This document shows, in pieces, positions 8,967-18,103 of a DNA stretch of 64,000 bases. The stretch is from NCBI RefSeq assembly GCF_001305515.1, contig NZ_LJYW01000001.1:3352734-3416733 (forward strand), written 5' to 3'. The number at the start of each line of letters is the position of its first letter. Position 1 is the first letter of the stretch. Below the pieces are notes generated by a model. That model saw nothing but the letters and a program-made list of their open reading frames with translations, had not been told where the DNA came from and did no database searches. Source of the stretch: Prosthecodimorpha hirschii (lineage in GTDB: Bacteria; Pseudomonadota; Alphaproteobacteria; Rhizobiales; Ancalomicrobiaceae). The position numbers and the translations under genes were made by a program.

Positions 8967-9119
8967 GCGCGCGACGCGATCGGCCATGCCGGCTGCGCCG
9001 CTCGGGAGACCAAGGCCCGGCGGCGCGCGCCACAGCCCGGAGAGGCCCGGTGCGGGTCTTGTCCCCGGTCAGGACCGGCACCGGCGCGTCGCCGACGTCG
9101 TCGGCGGGCGCATCGTCGG

Positions 9120-11078
9120 TCAGGCGGCCGCCTTGTTGGCGATCCGCATCACGACCGGTTCTGCGATCGGGCTTTCGAACCGGATGCCGCATTCCTCGGC
9201 CGTCACCCACATGATGCGGGCGGCATAGTCGCCATCGCCATCGATCGTCATCCGCACCATGCTGCCGGCGGCGAAGCGGCCGCGGATGGTCAGCCTCGCG
9301 CCCGTGGTGCTGATCTCGGTCAGGTTGGCCCGCTCGCTCCTGCCGTCGACGGCGACGGTGACCTGTCGCTCGGTGATCAGGCGCCGAGCCCCGCGCCGGT
9401 CGCGAACCTCGTTGTTGATCGAATTGAGGAAGGCTTCCACGGTCGAGGAGAATTCGCCGGAGAGTTTCGCCAGTTCGTCGGAGACCGTGCGGGCGTTGGT
9501 GGCGGCCGCTTCCGTCTGGGTGATGGCGTCCATCACGCCGGTCACGCTGCGCGACACGTCGGCGGAGCCCTGCGAGGCGAGGTTCACATTCTGCGCGATC
9601 TCGCCCGTGGCGGCATCCTGCTGGGCCACGGAGGCGGCGATCGAGGCTGTCAGCGTGTTGACCTCCGCCATCTTGGCGGTCATTCCGGAGACCGCCTCTT
9701 CGGTTGCCCGTGCCGAGGCCTGGATGGCGGTGATCTGCTGCCCGATGTCGCCCGTCGCCCGGGCGGTCTGTTCGGCCAGGCTCTTGACCTCGGAAGCGAC
9801 CACCGCGAAGCCGCGGCCAGCGTCGCCGGCCCGCGCCGCCTCGATGGTGGCATTGAGGGCGAGCAGGTTGGTCTGGTCGGCGATGCCGCGGATCAGTTCC
9901 ACCACCGTGCCGATCTGGCGTGCCGTCTCCGTCAGGGCGGCCATCTGGCGGTTGGTCGTGCTGGCATCGCTGGCCGCGCCGGCCACCATCTCGGAGGCGC
10001 GCCCGGCCCGGTGCGCGATCTCCCGGATCGAGGCGCCCATCTCCTCGGTTGCCGACGCGATGGTCTGGATGCTGGCCGAGGATTCCGTCGAGGCCTGCGC
10101 GACCGTCGAGGCCTGCGCGGCGGTGGACTGCGCCACCGAGGTCAGCATCGAGGAGGTGCCGCTCATGGTGACCGTCTGGTGGCTGAGCCGGGCGATCATC
10201 ACCGAAACGTCGTCGCGGAACTTGAGGATGATCCGCTCCATCTCCCGGCGCTCGGCGTCGCGCCGATCCTGCTCCGACTGGGCGGCGGCTTCCAGGCGCT
10301 GCCGTTCGACCATCGAGGCGCGGAAGATCTCGACGGCGCGCGACATGTCGCCGACCTCGTCCTGGCGGTCGGTATGGCCGATCACCATGTCCAACTGGCC
10401 TTCGGACAGCGCGTGCATGCTGTGCGCCAGGCGGTCGATGGGCGAACTCACGCGGCGGGACGCCACCTGATACAGCACGAGGGCGATCAGAATGGCCGCA
10501 AACAGGCCGACATACTTGGCGATCGAGCCATAGACGGACGCGATGCGGGCTTCTTCCCGGAACTCGCCGTTGATCCGCTCGATGGCGCCGCTCAGGGCTG
10601 CCATTTCGGTCTCGAGCGTCTTGAAGGTCGCGTTGAAGCGGTCGAGGCTGGCCTCCGCCGTGGAGCCGCCGCCCTTCAGGACCGCGTCCACGATGCTGCG
10701 CGCCGCCACGATATACTCGTCGATCCGCGGTGCGATGCGCCGTGTTTCCGGCTCGATCCGAGGGCCGATCGGGCCGCTGCGCAAGGCGCCGGCATTGTCT
10801 TCGAGCGTCTTGGTGTAGGTCTTGATCTCCTCCGAGATCTCGGCGAGGACCGCGTCGTCGCGGTGGGACGCCGTATGCAGCGCCCGGTACACGACCCCCC
10901 GGATCGCGTCGTGCGCCATGTCCGCATCGGCACTCAGCACCAGCGCTTCGATCCCTTCGTGGGTCAGCGACATCGCCCTGTCGTTCTCGCGGTCGAGAAA
11001 GAAGATGGTGCCTGCCAGCGCGGCCGATACGACGAAGGATCCGACACTCAACATCGTGATGATACCGCGGATGCGCAT
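9120..11078 (-). CDS. Methyl-accepting chemotaxis protein with C-terminal PilZ domain
   Basis: This 652-residue inner-membrane chemoreceptor has TM1 at about 8-28, a periplasmic helical sensor to about 190, TM2 ([14 protein letters not shown], about 195-208), HAMP, and a cytoplasmic signalling coiled coil whose hairpin tip reads [20 protein letters not shown]. After the receptor the protein continues for about 100 residues with a PilZ-like domain: DRRGARRL supplies the arginine motif and EISTTGARL the [DN]xSxxG-type motif for cyclic-di-GMP. That suggests tuning of receptor output by c-di-GMP. The gene is monocistronic, with GAGGGGAGATCGG before the ATG and no che genes nearby. Confidence 0.92.
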   Translation of the reverse strand: MRIRGIITMLSVGSFVVSAALAGTIFFLDRENDRAMSLTHEGIEALVLSADADMAHDAIRGVVYRALHTASHRDDAVLAEISEEIKTYTKTLEDNAGALRSGPIGPRIEPETRRIAPRIDEYIVAARSIVDAVLKGGGSTAEASLDRFNATFKTLETEMAALSGAIERINGEFREEARIASVYGSIAKYVGLFAAILIALVLYQVASRRVSSPIDRLAHSMHALSEGQLDMVIGHTDRQDEVGDMSRAVEIFRASMVERQRLEAAAQSEQDRRDAERREMERIILKFRDDVSVMIARLSHQTVTMSGTSSMLTSVAQSTAAQASTVAQASTESSASIQTIASATEEMGASIREIAHRAGRASEMVAGAASDASTTNRQMAALTETARQIGTVVELIRGIADQTNLLALNATIEAARAGDAGRGFAVVASEVKSLAEQTARATGDIGQQITAIQASARATEEAVSGMTAKMAEVNTLTASIAASVAQQDAATGEIAQNVNLASQGSADVSRSVTGVMDAITQTEAAATNARTVSDELAKLSGEFSSTVEAFLNSINNEVRDRRGARRLITERQVTVAVDGRSERANLTEISTTGARLTIRGRFAAGSMVRMTIDGDGDYAARIMWVTAEECGIRFESPIAEPVVMRIANKAAA

Positions 11079-11581
11079 CCGATCTCCCCTCGATGCAAAA
11101 CGTTTCGATCGACGATTTGCGGGTTTGAGCGATAGAAATATGAATTACAGAATGCGTCCGCAGAATTAATGCTTGGTTGATAGATGCGTCGGGCCGGTCA
11201 AAGCCGGTCGATCACGGTCGCAGTGCTATCCGCCGGCCATGACGTCGTTGGCGTCTTCGGCTGGTGCGAGGCGGCAGCGGATGGGTCGGCTGACAGGCTG
11301 TCCAGCCCGACGATGTCCGCCAACGCCGCCTGACAGATCCCCGGAAGCTGGAGCGGGTCCGTGGGGCCAGGCAGGCCGGGATTGAGGAACCGACCGCCGC
11401 ACCGGGCTTTCCATGGGCCGGAAGCCCATGGCCGGGCGGCGCATGCCCGCCGCCGCGTTCGCGCGACAGGTCGTCCCGGCGCATGCGGGCCCGCGCCGTT
11501 GGGACCGACCGTCGAGAGAATCCGCCCGATGGTTCTGAGCGTGCGAGCGCCCGGCAGGCCGCGCGTCGTGATCGGTCCGGC
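11079..11581. other. Intergenic region between chemoreceptor and RraA genes
   Basis: This 503-nt gap has no convincing gene. The part next to the chemoreceptor start (11095-11175) is AT-rich and should contain its promoter on the minus strand, though no clear -35/-10 pair was found. At 11412-11430 CATGGGC-CGGAA-GCCCATG forms a perfect 7-bp hairpin that might end transcription of the operon coming from the right; it lacks a T-tract. Confidence 0.4.
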
Positions 11582-12295
11582 TCAGCGGCCGGTGCGCGCC
11601 CGCCAGTCGGCGAAATCGATCTTCGACTGCTCGTCGGTCGGCGGATAGAGGCCGAGGATCGAGCGGCCCTCCCGCACCTTTTCGGTGACGAAGTCCTCGA
11701 AGGCGGTCATTTCCGTCGCCTCGTCGGCGATCTCGTCGGCGAGATGGGCCGGGATGACGATGACGCCTTCCCCGTCGCCGACGACGATGTCGCCCGGAAA
11801 CACCGGCGCGTCGCCGCAGCCGATCGGCACGTTGATGTCGATCGCCTGGTGGATGGTCAGGTTGGTCGGTGCCGAGGGGCGGTGATGGTAGGACGGCAGC
11901 GCCAGATCGGCGATTTCGGGGCTGTCGCGGAATCCGCCATCCGTGACGATGCCGGCGCAGCCGCGAACCATCAGGCGCGTGACCAGGATCGAGCCGGCCG
12001 AGGCCGCGCGCGCGTCGCGGCGGCTGTCGATCACCATCACGGCGCCGGGCGGGCACTCCTCGACCGCCTTCCGCTGCGGGTGCGCGCGGTCCTGAAACAC
12101 CGAGATGGGGTTCAGGTCCTCGCGCGCCGGCATGTAGCGGAGCGTGTAGGCCGGGCCGACCATGTTGTCGCCCTTGAACCTCAGCGGATGGACATCCTGC
12201 AGATACTGTCGGCGCAGGCCGCGCTTGAAGAGGGCGGTGGCAAGCGTGGCGGTGCTGACATGCTTCAGCTTCTCGCGGGTCGCGTCGGTCAACAT
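11582..12295 (-). CDS. RraA family protein (probable hydroxy-oxoacid aldolase/decarboxylase)
   Basis: This 237-residue protein has the RraA/HMG-aldolase fold signatures: VGPAYTLRYMP near 46-56, IVTDGGFRDSPEI with the conserved G-x3-R-D, and VFPGDIVVGDGEGVIVIP. In catabolic operons such proteins cleave 4-hydroxy-2-oxoacids or decarboxylate oxaloacetate; they are not the RNase E inhibitor. It lies 15 nt after the IlvD-type dehydratase and is the last gene of that operon. Together they could dehydrate a sugar acid to a 2-oxo-3-deoxy acid and cleave it; the specific acid is not known. Confidence 0.87.
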   Translation of the reverse strand: MLTDATREKLKHVSTATLATALFKRGLRRQYLQDVHPLRFKGDNMVGPAYTLRYMPAREDLNPISVFQDRAHPQRKAVEECPPGAVMVIDSRRDARAASAGSILVTRLMVRGCAGIVTDGGFRDSPEIADLALPSYHHRPSAPTNLTIHQAIDINVPIGCGDAPVFPGDIVVGDGEGVIVIPAHLADEIADEATEMTAFEDFVTEKVREGRSILGLYPPTDEQSKIDFADWRARTGR

Positions 12296-12310
12296 GGCGG
12301 TTCCTCGGGA

Positions 12311-14041
12311 TCAGAAGATGACGGGTTCGGTGACGGGCGCGCCGAAATCGGTGCGCAGGAAATCGAAGTCGCAGCCCGCGTCGGCCTGCCCGATATGGCG
12401 GGAGAACATCCAGCCGTAGCCGCGCTCGTAGCGGGGCGGCGGCGGCGGCAGCGCGGCCCGACGGCGCGCGAGTTCGTCCTCCGGCACGTCGAGCGAAATG
12501 CTGCGCGCCGGCACGTCGATCGAGATCACGTCCCCGGTCCGCACCAGCGCGAGCGGGCCGCCGATATGGGATTCCGGCGAGACGTGCAGGATGCAGGCGC
12601 CGTAGCTGGTGCCCGACATGCGCGCGTCGGAGATGCGCACCATGTCGCGAACACCCTGGCGGACGAGCTTTTTCGGGATCGGCAGCATGCCCCATTCGGG
12701 CATGCCCGGGCCGCCGAGCGGGCCGGCATTGCGCAGCACCAGCACCGTGTCGGGCGTGACATCGAGGTCGTCGCGGTCGATATTGGCCTTGAGGGCCGGG
12801 TAGTCGTCGAACACCAGGGCCGGCCCCGCATGGCGCAAAAGGCGCGGATCGGCGGCCGAGGGCTTCATCACGCAGCCGTTCGGCGCGAGATTGCCCTTCA
12901 GCAGCGCCAGCGCCCCCTCCGCATAGATCGGCCGGTCGAGCGGCCGGATCACGTCGTCGTCGTAGACGGCCGCTCCCTCCAGGCTCTCCGCCCAGGTCTT
13001 GCCCGAGGCGTTGATCTGGTCGAGGTCGAGATGCGGCGTCAGCCGGGTCAGGAGCCCGAGCAACCCGCCCGCATAGTAGAAATCCTCCATCAGGTAGCGG
13101 TCGCCGCTCGGCCGGATGTTGGCGATGACCGGCACCTTTCGGCTTGCGGCGTCGAAGTCCTCGAGCCCGATCGGATGGCCCGCGCGGCGTGCCATCGCGA
13201 TGATGTGGATGACCGCATTGGTCGAACAGCCCATCGCCATGGCGACGCTGATCGCGTTGCGGAACGCCGCCTCGGTCTGGATGCGGGCCGGGGTCAGGTC
13301 CTCCCAGACCATGTCGACGATCCGGCGCCCGGCGGCGGCACACATGCGGATGTGGTTGGCGTCGGCGGCCGGGATCGACGAGGCCCCCGGCAGCGACATG
13401 CCGATCACGTCGGCCAGCGCCGTCATGGTCGACGCGGTGCCCATGGTCATGCAGACGCCGTAGGACCGCGCGATGCCGACCTCCATTTCCGACCAGTCCT
13501 TGTCGGAGATGGTGCCCGCCCGGCGTTCGTCCCAGTATTTGAACGCGTCCGAGCCCGAGCCCAGCACCTTGCCGTGCCAGTTTCCGCGCAGCATCGGGCC
13601 GGCCGGCACGAAGATCGCGGGCACGCCCGCCGAGGTCGCGCCGAGCAGGAGACCGGGAGTGGTCTTGTCGCAGCCGCCCATCAGGACCGCGCCGTCGACC
13701 GGATGCGAGCGGATCAGCTCCTCGGTCTCCATGGCCAGGAAGTTGCGGTAGAGCATCGTGGTCGGCTTGACCTTGCTCTCCGAGAGGGAGATGGCCGGCA
13801 GCTCGACCGGGAAGCCGCCGGCCTGCAGGATGCCGCGCTTCACGTCCTCCACGCGCTGCTTGAAGTGGGCGTGGCACTGGTTCAGATCCGACCAGGTATT
13901 GACGATCGCGATCACCGGCCTGCCGCGATAGTCCTCCGCCGCATAGCCCATCTGGTTCATGCGCGAGCGGTGGCCGAAGGAGCGGAAGTCGTCCGGCTCG
14001 AACCAACGGGCGCTGCGCAGCTGGTCGGGGGTCTTGGTCAC
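12311..14041 (-). CDS. IlvD/Edd family dehydratase (sugar-acid dehydratase type)
   Basis: This 576-residue iron-sulphur dehydratase removes water from a 2,3-dihydroxy acid. Candidate Fe-S cysteines are in NQCHAHFKQ, MGGCDKTTPG and YGVCMTMGTAS; further family segments are CSTNAVIH and GMPEWGM. Length and the flanking RraA and transport genes favour the arabinonate/xylonate/gluconate dehydratase branch over biosynthetic dihydroxyacid dehydratase, which would normally sit apart from a transporter. It follows the permease gene by 31 nt. Confidence 0.9.
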   Translation of the reverse strand: MTKTPDQLRSARWFEPDDFRSFGHRSRMNQMGYAAEDYRGRPVIAIVNTWSDLNQCHAHFKQRVEDVKRGILQAGGFPVELPAISLSESKVKPTTMLYRNFLAMETEELIRSHPVDGAVLMGGCDKTTPGLLLGATSAGVPAIFVPAGPMLRGNWHGKVLGSGSDAFKYWDERRAGTISDKDWSEMEVGIARSYGVCMTMGTASTMTALADVIGMSLPGASSIPAADANHIRMCAAAGRRIVDMVWEDLTPARIQTEAAFRNAISVAMAMGCSTNAVIHIIAMARRAGHPIGLEDFDAASRKVPVIANIRPSGDRYLMEDFYYAGGLLGLLTRLTPHLDLDQINASGKTWAESLEGAAVYDDDVIRPLDRPIYAEGALALLKGNLAPNGCVMKPSAADPRLLRHAGPALVFDDYPALKANIDRDDLDVTPDTVLVLRNAGPLGGPGMPEWGMLPIPKKLVRQGVRDMVRISDARMSGTSYGACILHVSPESHIGGPLALVRTGDVISIDVPARSISLDVPEDELARRRAALPPPPPRYERGYGWMFSRHIGQADAGCDFDFLRTDFGAPVTEPVIF

Positions 14042-14072
14042 GGGGGCGATCCGGTTGGACGGGGCGGCAGGT

Positions 14073-14927
14073 TCAGTGCTGCAGGCCCCACTTGAGGACG
14101 GTGCGGCGTTCGACGGTGCGGAACACGAGGTTCTCGACCACGAGGCCGATGACGATCACGGTCAGGAGACCGGCGAAGACGGCCGGGATCTCCAGGAGGT
14201 TGCGGTTCTCGAAGATGAACCAGCCGAGCCCGCCCTGGCCGGACGAGACGCCGAACACGAGCTCGGCGGCGACGAGGGTGCGCCAGGCGAAGGCCCAGCC
14301 GATCTTGAGGCCGGTCAGGATGGACGGGAACGCCGCCGGGATCAGGATCTTGCGGATATAGGCGAAGCCCCGCAGCCCGTAGTTCCGGCCGACCATGCGG
14401 AGCGTCTGCGAGACCGCCCGGAAGCCCGAATGGGTGTTGAGCGCGACCGGCCAGAGCACCGAGTGGACCAGGATGAAGACCAGGCTGCCGTTGCCGAGGC
14501 CGAACCAGATGAGGGCGAGCGGCAGGAGCGCGATGGCCGGCAAGGGGCTCAGCATCGCCGTGACCGTCTCCAGGAAGTCGGAGCCGATCCGGGTGTTGAT
14601 GGCCAGCACCGTCAGCAGCCCGGCCAGCGTGACGCCGACCCCGTAACCCATCAGCAGGACCTTGATGGACGACCATGCCCGCGCCGGCAGAATGCCGGAC
14701 CTGACATTCTCGATCAGCGCCTGCACGGTCTCCGACAGGGTCGGAAACAGCAGCGGATTGTCCAGGATGCGGCCATAGGCTTCCCAGGCGAGCGCCAGGA
14801 CGATCAGGATGGCGGCCTTGCGCACTGCCGGGATGTCCCAGGTGAGTTCCGCAAGGCCGACCTTCCGCTCGACCTCGGTCGAGGCCGGACCTGCGGCGTC
14901 GCGCAGGACGATGCGGGCGGTGCTCAT
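14073..14927 (-). CDS. ABC transporter permease, NitT/TauT (SsuC/TauC) type
   Basis: This 284-residue integral membrane permease has about six hydrophobic segments and a cytoplasmic coupling segment GFRAVSQTLRMVGRN followed by RKILIPAAFPSILTGLKIG, typical of the SsuC/TauC family. It lies 4 nt after the ATPase stop and upstream of the dehydratase. The family usually imports sulphonates, nitrate or small aromatic/organic acids; the neighbouring catabolic genes suggest a sugar or hydroxy acid here. Confidence 0.9.
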   Translation of the reverse strand: MSTARIVLRDAAGPASTEVERKVGLAELTWDIPAVRKAAILIVLALAWEAYGRILDNPLLFPTLSETVQALIENVRSGILPARAWSSIKVLLMGYGVGVTLAGLLTVLAINTRIGSDFLETVTAMLSPLPAIALLPLALIWFGLGNGSLVFILVHSVLWPVALNTHSGFRAVSQTLRMVGRNYGLRGFAYIRKILIPAAFPSILTGLKIGWAFAWRTLVAAELVFGVSSGQGGLGWFIFENRNLLEIPAVFAGLLTVIVIGLVVENLVFRTVERRTVLKWGLQH

Positions 14928-14931
14928 CGGG

Positions 14932-15795
14932 TTACTCCGCGTGGGCCGGTTGGGCGAAGAGAAGGTCGTGGATTTCCCTTTCGAGCCGCCCGGCGCTGCC
15001 GTCCGTGGTGCTCGCGGTGTCGACGTCGACCACCTCGGCCTTGACCCTGCCGGGATGCGGCGAGAGCAGAAGAATCCGGTTGCCGATCTTGATCGCCTCG
15101 GCGATCGAGTGGGTCACGAACAGGACCGTGAAGCGCGTCTCCTCCCACAATTGCAGGAGTTCGTCCTGGCAGGTGCGCCGGGTCAGCGCGTCGAGTGCGG
15201 CGAAAGGCTCGTCCATCAACAGGATGTCGGGCTCCATCGCCATCCCCCGAGCGATCGCGACGCGCTGCTTCATGCCGCCCGAAAGCGTGTGCGGGTAGCT
15301 GTCGAGGGCCCGGGTCAGGTTGACCTTCTCGATGTAGTGGCGCGCCTTCTCCTCCGCCTCGCGCCGGCCGAGGCGGCGGGCGTCGATGAGCGGGAAGGTC
15401 ACGTTCTCGAGCACGGTCTTCCAGGGCAGGAGCTGGTCGAACTCCTGGAACACCATCATGCGGTCGGCGCCGGGCTCGGTCACGGTCCGGCCCTTGATGG
15501 TGATCGAGCCCTCGCTCGGCCGGATATAGCCGCCGACCGCCTTGAGCAGGGTCGACTTGCCGCAGCCCGAAGGCCCGAGCAGGACGAAGCGATCGGAGGT
15601 GTCGACCTGGAACGAAACCCGCTCGGTCGCGGTGATCACCAATCCGGGCGTCTTGTAGCGCAGCGTGACTCCGGCCACGTCGAGAAGCGGGGTCGCCGGT
15701 GCGCGGCGCGCCATGCCCGCCGGCCCGGAGGGAAGGCCGCGCATGGCGGTCGGGGGAGGGGCCGCGCCGTCGCGTTCAATTGCCGGGGAGGTCAT
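14932..15795 (-). CDS. ABC transporter ATP-binding protein, NitT/TauT (SsuB/TauB) type
   Basis: This ATPase drives the adjacent permease. Visible are Walker A GPSGCGKST, the Q-loop region VFQEFDQLLPW, signature LSGGMKQR, Walker B ILLMDEPFAALD and the H-loop FVTHSIAEA. The ATG at 15795 (MTSPAIERDG) gives 287 residues and overlaps the binding-protein gene by 20 nt; the frame stays open further upstream to 15849, but that would overlap more. The overlap indicates translational coupling. Confidence 0.9.
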   Translation of the reverse strand: MTSPAIERDGAAPPPTAMRGLPSGPAGMARRAPATPLLDVAGVTLRYKTPGLVITATERVSFQVDTSDRFVLLGPSGCGKSTLLKAVGGYIRPSEGSITIKGRTVTEPGADRMMVFQEFDQLLPWKTVLENVTFPLIDARRLGRREAEEKARHYIEKVNLTRALDSYPHTLSGGMKQRVAIARGMAMEPDILLMDEPFAALDALTRRTCQDELLQLWEETRFTVLFVTHSIAEAIKIGNRILLLSPHPGRVKAEVVDVDTASTTDGSAGRLEREIHDLLFAQPAHAE

Positions 15796-16783
15796 GGGCC
15801 ACCGGAAGATAATAGTCCTTCCAGGATGCGGGCTGGTTCTTGATCGCACCGATCTTGGCGAGGTGGGTGGCGAACTTCATCGTGCCCTGCGGATAGATGT
15901 TCCACTCCATCATGCCGGGCTCTTTCAAAACGTCGAGCAGATCGGCCGTCGAGGTCTTGTCGCCGGTCACCTCGCGGTAGATTTCGAGCGCCTCGGCGGT
16001 GTTGGTCTCGACGAAGGCCTTGGCCTCCTCGGCGGCGGCGCGCAGCGCCTGCACGATCTTCGGATTGGCCTCGGCGAAGCCGGTCGTGGTCATGAACTGG
16101 CCCTGGCTCAAGGGCGACCCGATGATTTCGGCCGAGTTGGCGACCACATGCGCCCCCGGCACCTGCTTCAAGCCATAGGCCTGGAAGGGTGGCGCGGCGA
16201 AGTGGCTTTTCACCTCGTGGCTCGGGTTCTTCAGGGCCACGAAAGCGTCCGGGTGGCCGAGCTGGACCGTCATGGCGTCGAAGTGGTTCCACTTGTCCGG
16301 CCCGAACATCTGGCTTGCCGCCAGTTGCAGCAGGATCGCCTGGGTGGAGACCCGGACCGTCGGCACCGCGATCTTGTCGCCCTCGCCGAAGTCGGCCAGC
16401 GACTTGATGCGCGGGTCGCGGCTGATCAGCAGGAGCGGCTGGGCGGAGCTGGCGCAGATGCCCTTCACGCGGCCCCGGGTCTTGTCCCACAGGACGAGAA
16501 GCGGCCCGGTGCCGGTGTTGATGATGTCGACGCTGCCGGACAGCAGCGCGTCCTGCTGGGCGCCGCCGTTGGAGAAGGCGATCCATTTCGTGGTCACGCC
16601 CGGCAGGCCGAGCCGCTCGGCATGCTTCTCCAGGAGCTTCTTCTTCTCGATCACATGCGTCGGCAGATAGAGGATGCCGGGCTGGCGACTGATCGCGATA
16701 TCCGTCTTGGCCTGTGCGAATGCGCCGCCGGGCGCAGCCACCAGGGCGGCGCCGAGCGCAAGGACATTGCGGCGGGTGAACAT
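15776..16783 (-). CDS. ABC transporter substrate-binding protein, NitT/TauT (SsuA) type
   Basis: This 335-residue periplasmic binding protein opens with a twin-arginine-like leader (MFTRRNVLALGAAL, cleavage probably after AFA) and continues with an SsuA/NMT1-type fold (GVTTKWIAFSNGGAQQDALL). The ATG at 16783 is preceded by GGAGGAG; a longer open frame to 16891 has no such site and an Arg-rich extension, so it was rejected. It is the first gene of the transport/dehydratase operon, directly behind the palindromic operator. Confidence 0.9.
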   Translation of the reverse strand: MFTRRNVLALGAALVAAPGGAFAQAKTDIAISRQPGILYLPTHVIEKKKLLEKHAERLGLPGVTTKWIAFSNGGAQQDALLSGSVDIINTGTGPLLVLWDKTRGRVKGICASSAQPLLLISRDPRIKSLADFGEGDKIAVPTVRVSTQAILLQLAASQMFGPDKWNHFDAMTVQLGHPDAFVALKNPSHEVKSHFAAPPFQAYGLKQVPGAHVVANSAEIIGSPLSQGQFMTTTGFAEANPKIVQALRAAAEEAKAFVETNTAEALEIYREVTGDKTSTADLLDVLKEPGMMEWNIYPQGTMKFATHLAKIGAIKNQPASWKDYYLPVAHDLPGN

Positions 16784-16950
16784 CAAGCGTCTCCTCCTGC
16801 CGATCCGGCGCGCGGCCGCCCGACAATCCCGTTGTTTCGCCGCAGTTCTTCCGCGGTCGCAGCCTCGTCGAAGGGGCCGATCCACGGACACGAGCCGGCT
16901 ATCGCCCCACCCGCTCCGGTATCGCCCTTCCCGTCGAGCACCTTGGTCCG

Positions 16951-16979
16951 ACTAAAGCACTAATGCATTAGTGCGTCAA
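16951..16979 (-). promoter_or_regulatory. Promoter of the transport/dehydratase operon with palindromic operator in the spacer
   Basis: On the minus strand TTGACG (16979-16974) and TTTAGT (16956-16951) are separated by 17 bp. The spacer is almost entirely the perfect palindrome CACTAATGCATTAGTG (16958-16973). A regulator bound here would block RNA polymerase at this promoter. The adjacent divergent gene encodes a GntR/FCD regulator, whose family commonly binds short palindromes in its own intergenic region. Confidence 0.7.
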
Positions 16980-17027
16980 GCGCGGCGCCGTGCTATGGAA
17001 GGAGCGTGTTCGGAAGGAGTCGGTTGG

Positions 17028-17723
17028 ATGGTCGAATTGGTGGCGGCGCCGAGCCGAGGCCGGGGGCCGCGCAGCGGGGCGGGACAGGTCTTCACCATCC
17101 TGCGCGACGAGATCATCACGCTCGCGCTCGCACCGGGGCGCGTGCTCTCCCGGCAGGAGTTGCAAGAGCGGTTCGGCTATTCGTCGACGCCGATCCGGGA
17201 TGCCCTGATGCGCCTCGAGGAGGAGGGGCTCGTCGAGATCTTCCCGCAGCACGCCACCGTGGTCAGTCCGATCGATCTCGGACGGGCCCGGCAGGGCCAG
17301 TTCCTGCGCCGGTCGATCGAACTGGAGATCGTGCGGACGCTCGCCTTCGCGCCCGAGCCGGGGCTGGTGGCGCGTCTGCGCAGCCTCATCCGCCAGCAGA
17401 AGGCGCTTGCGGACGTGGGCGAGCACGGCGCCTTCGTGGAGGCCGACCAGGCGTTCCATCGCGCCACCTACGAGGCGGCCGGCGTCCTCGAGCTTTGGCA
17501 TCTCGTGCGCCGGCAGAGCGGCCACATCGACCGCCTGCGCCGGCTGCATCTGCCGAAAGCCGGCAAGATCACGGAGATCCTGGAAGCCCACACGGCCATC
17601 GTGGACGCGATCGAGGCCGGCAGCCCGGACGCGGCCCAGGCCGCCCTGCGCGATCACCTGTCCCGCTCGTTGGACTTCGCCGACTCCCTGAAGGCATCCC
17701 ACCCCGAATATTTTCGCGGCTGA
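17028..17723 (+). CDS. GntR family regulator with FCD domain
   Basis: This protein of 231 residues combines an N-terminal winged helix (ILRDEIITLALAPGRVLS, RQELQERFGYSSTPIRDAL, EEEGLVEIFPQ) with an all-helical FCD ligand domain in which Asp and several His residues (EADQAFHR, HTAIVDAIEAG, LRDHLSRS) are placed to bind a metal and an organic acid. The ATG at 17028 has AAGGAG upstream; the upstream in-frame GTG at 16971 overlaps the operator and was rejected. Divergent to the dehydratase operon, it probably represses that operon until the sugar acid or a product is present. Confidence 0.9.
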   Translation: MVELVAAPSRGRGPRSGAGQVFTILRDEIITLALAPGRVLSRQELQERFGYSSTPIRDALMRLEEEGLVEIFPQHATVVSPIDLGRARQGQFLRRSIELEIVRTLAFAPEPGLVARLRSLIRQQKALADVGEHGAFVEADQAFHRATYEAAGVLELWHLVRRQSGHIDRLRRLHLPKAGKITEILEAHTAIVDAIEAGSPDAAQAALRDHLSRSLDFADSLKASHPEYFRG

Positions 17724-17788
17724 GGACCCGTTTCGAACGTCACGGATATCCGGTCCGCTCCGGGCCGGCTTCATCCCCCAGAGCCGGT

Positions 17789-17845
17789 CCCGGTTAGATC
17801 GAAACGATCCGGCCGAAAAGGACCGGCCCAAGCCGTTGACTCTGG
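17789..17845 (+). repeat. Dispersed intergenic repeat, copy a
   Basis: The segment beginning CCCGGTTAGATCGAAACGAT aligns with 31990-32050, which begins CCCGGTCAGAGCGAATCGAT; both continue with GATCCG, an AAAGGACCGG block and a CAAG..TTGA..TC ending. The end of this copy, AAGCCGTTGACTCTGG (17830-17845), recurs exactly in inverted orientation at 59499-59514. It abuts the MITE-like element. Confidence 0.6.
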
Positions 17846-18020
17846 CAGGTGCTGAAAAATTCGTCGGAACGCGATCAGACGCGGGCCGTTTCAACTCTGT
17901 CCTCCCCGGGCTTGTCCCAGGGATACAGACTTTCCAAGGACTTAGCCATCGCGCTGGATCCTCGGGACAAGCCCCGGGGATGACAGAATGGCGGGTTCGG
18001 AGTGACCTTCAGCAGCCTGC
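17845..18020 (-). repeat. MITE-like palindromic repeat, 176 bp, copy 1
   Basis: The element starts GCAGGTGCTGAAAAA and ends TTCAGCAGCCTGC, giving inverted terminal repeats, and its middle holds a long imperfect palindrome built on CTCCCCGGGCTTGTCC and GGGACAAGCCCCGGGGATGA. It is the reverse complement, with scattered changes, of 41525-41700 and has exactly the same length. There is no open frame, so any movement would depend on a transposase elsewhere. Confidence 0.8.
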
Positions 18021-18103
18021 CGGAGCCTTTCCCGATCGGTCGGAGGCTTCCATCCGATCGGGAAATGCTTTTGGGACGGCGGCGCGCGGCCCGGCGCGCC
18101 GAC

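Larger units (their letters stand above)
17724..18103. other. Intergenic region carrying repeat elements
   Basis: The gap between the GntR gene and the convergent binding-protein gene has no coding sequence. It contains a hairpin (CCGGCT 17765-17770 with AGCCGG 17782-17787) that may be a terminator, a dispersed repeat (17789-17845) and a MITE-like element (17845-18020). Confidence 0.6.

Noticed and set aside
11226-14006. A 926-codon minus-strand frame over the IlvD and RraA genes
   Set aside because: It is the wrong frame over two genes with intact catalytic motifs in another frame; its translation resembles no family.
16784-16891. Longer N-terminus for the NitT/TauT-type binding protein
   Set aside because: The extension is Arg-rich, precedes the signal peptide and lacks a ribosome-binding site; the ATG at 16783 has GGAGGAG upstream.
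16971-17027. GTG at 16971 as start of the GntR/FCD gene
   Set aside because: It lies within the palindromic operator; ATG at 17028 has a good AAGGAG site and gives a family-typical length.
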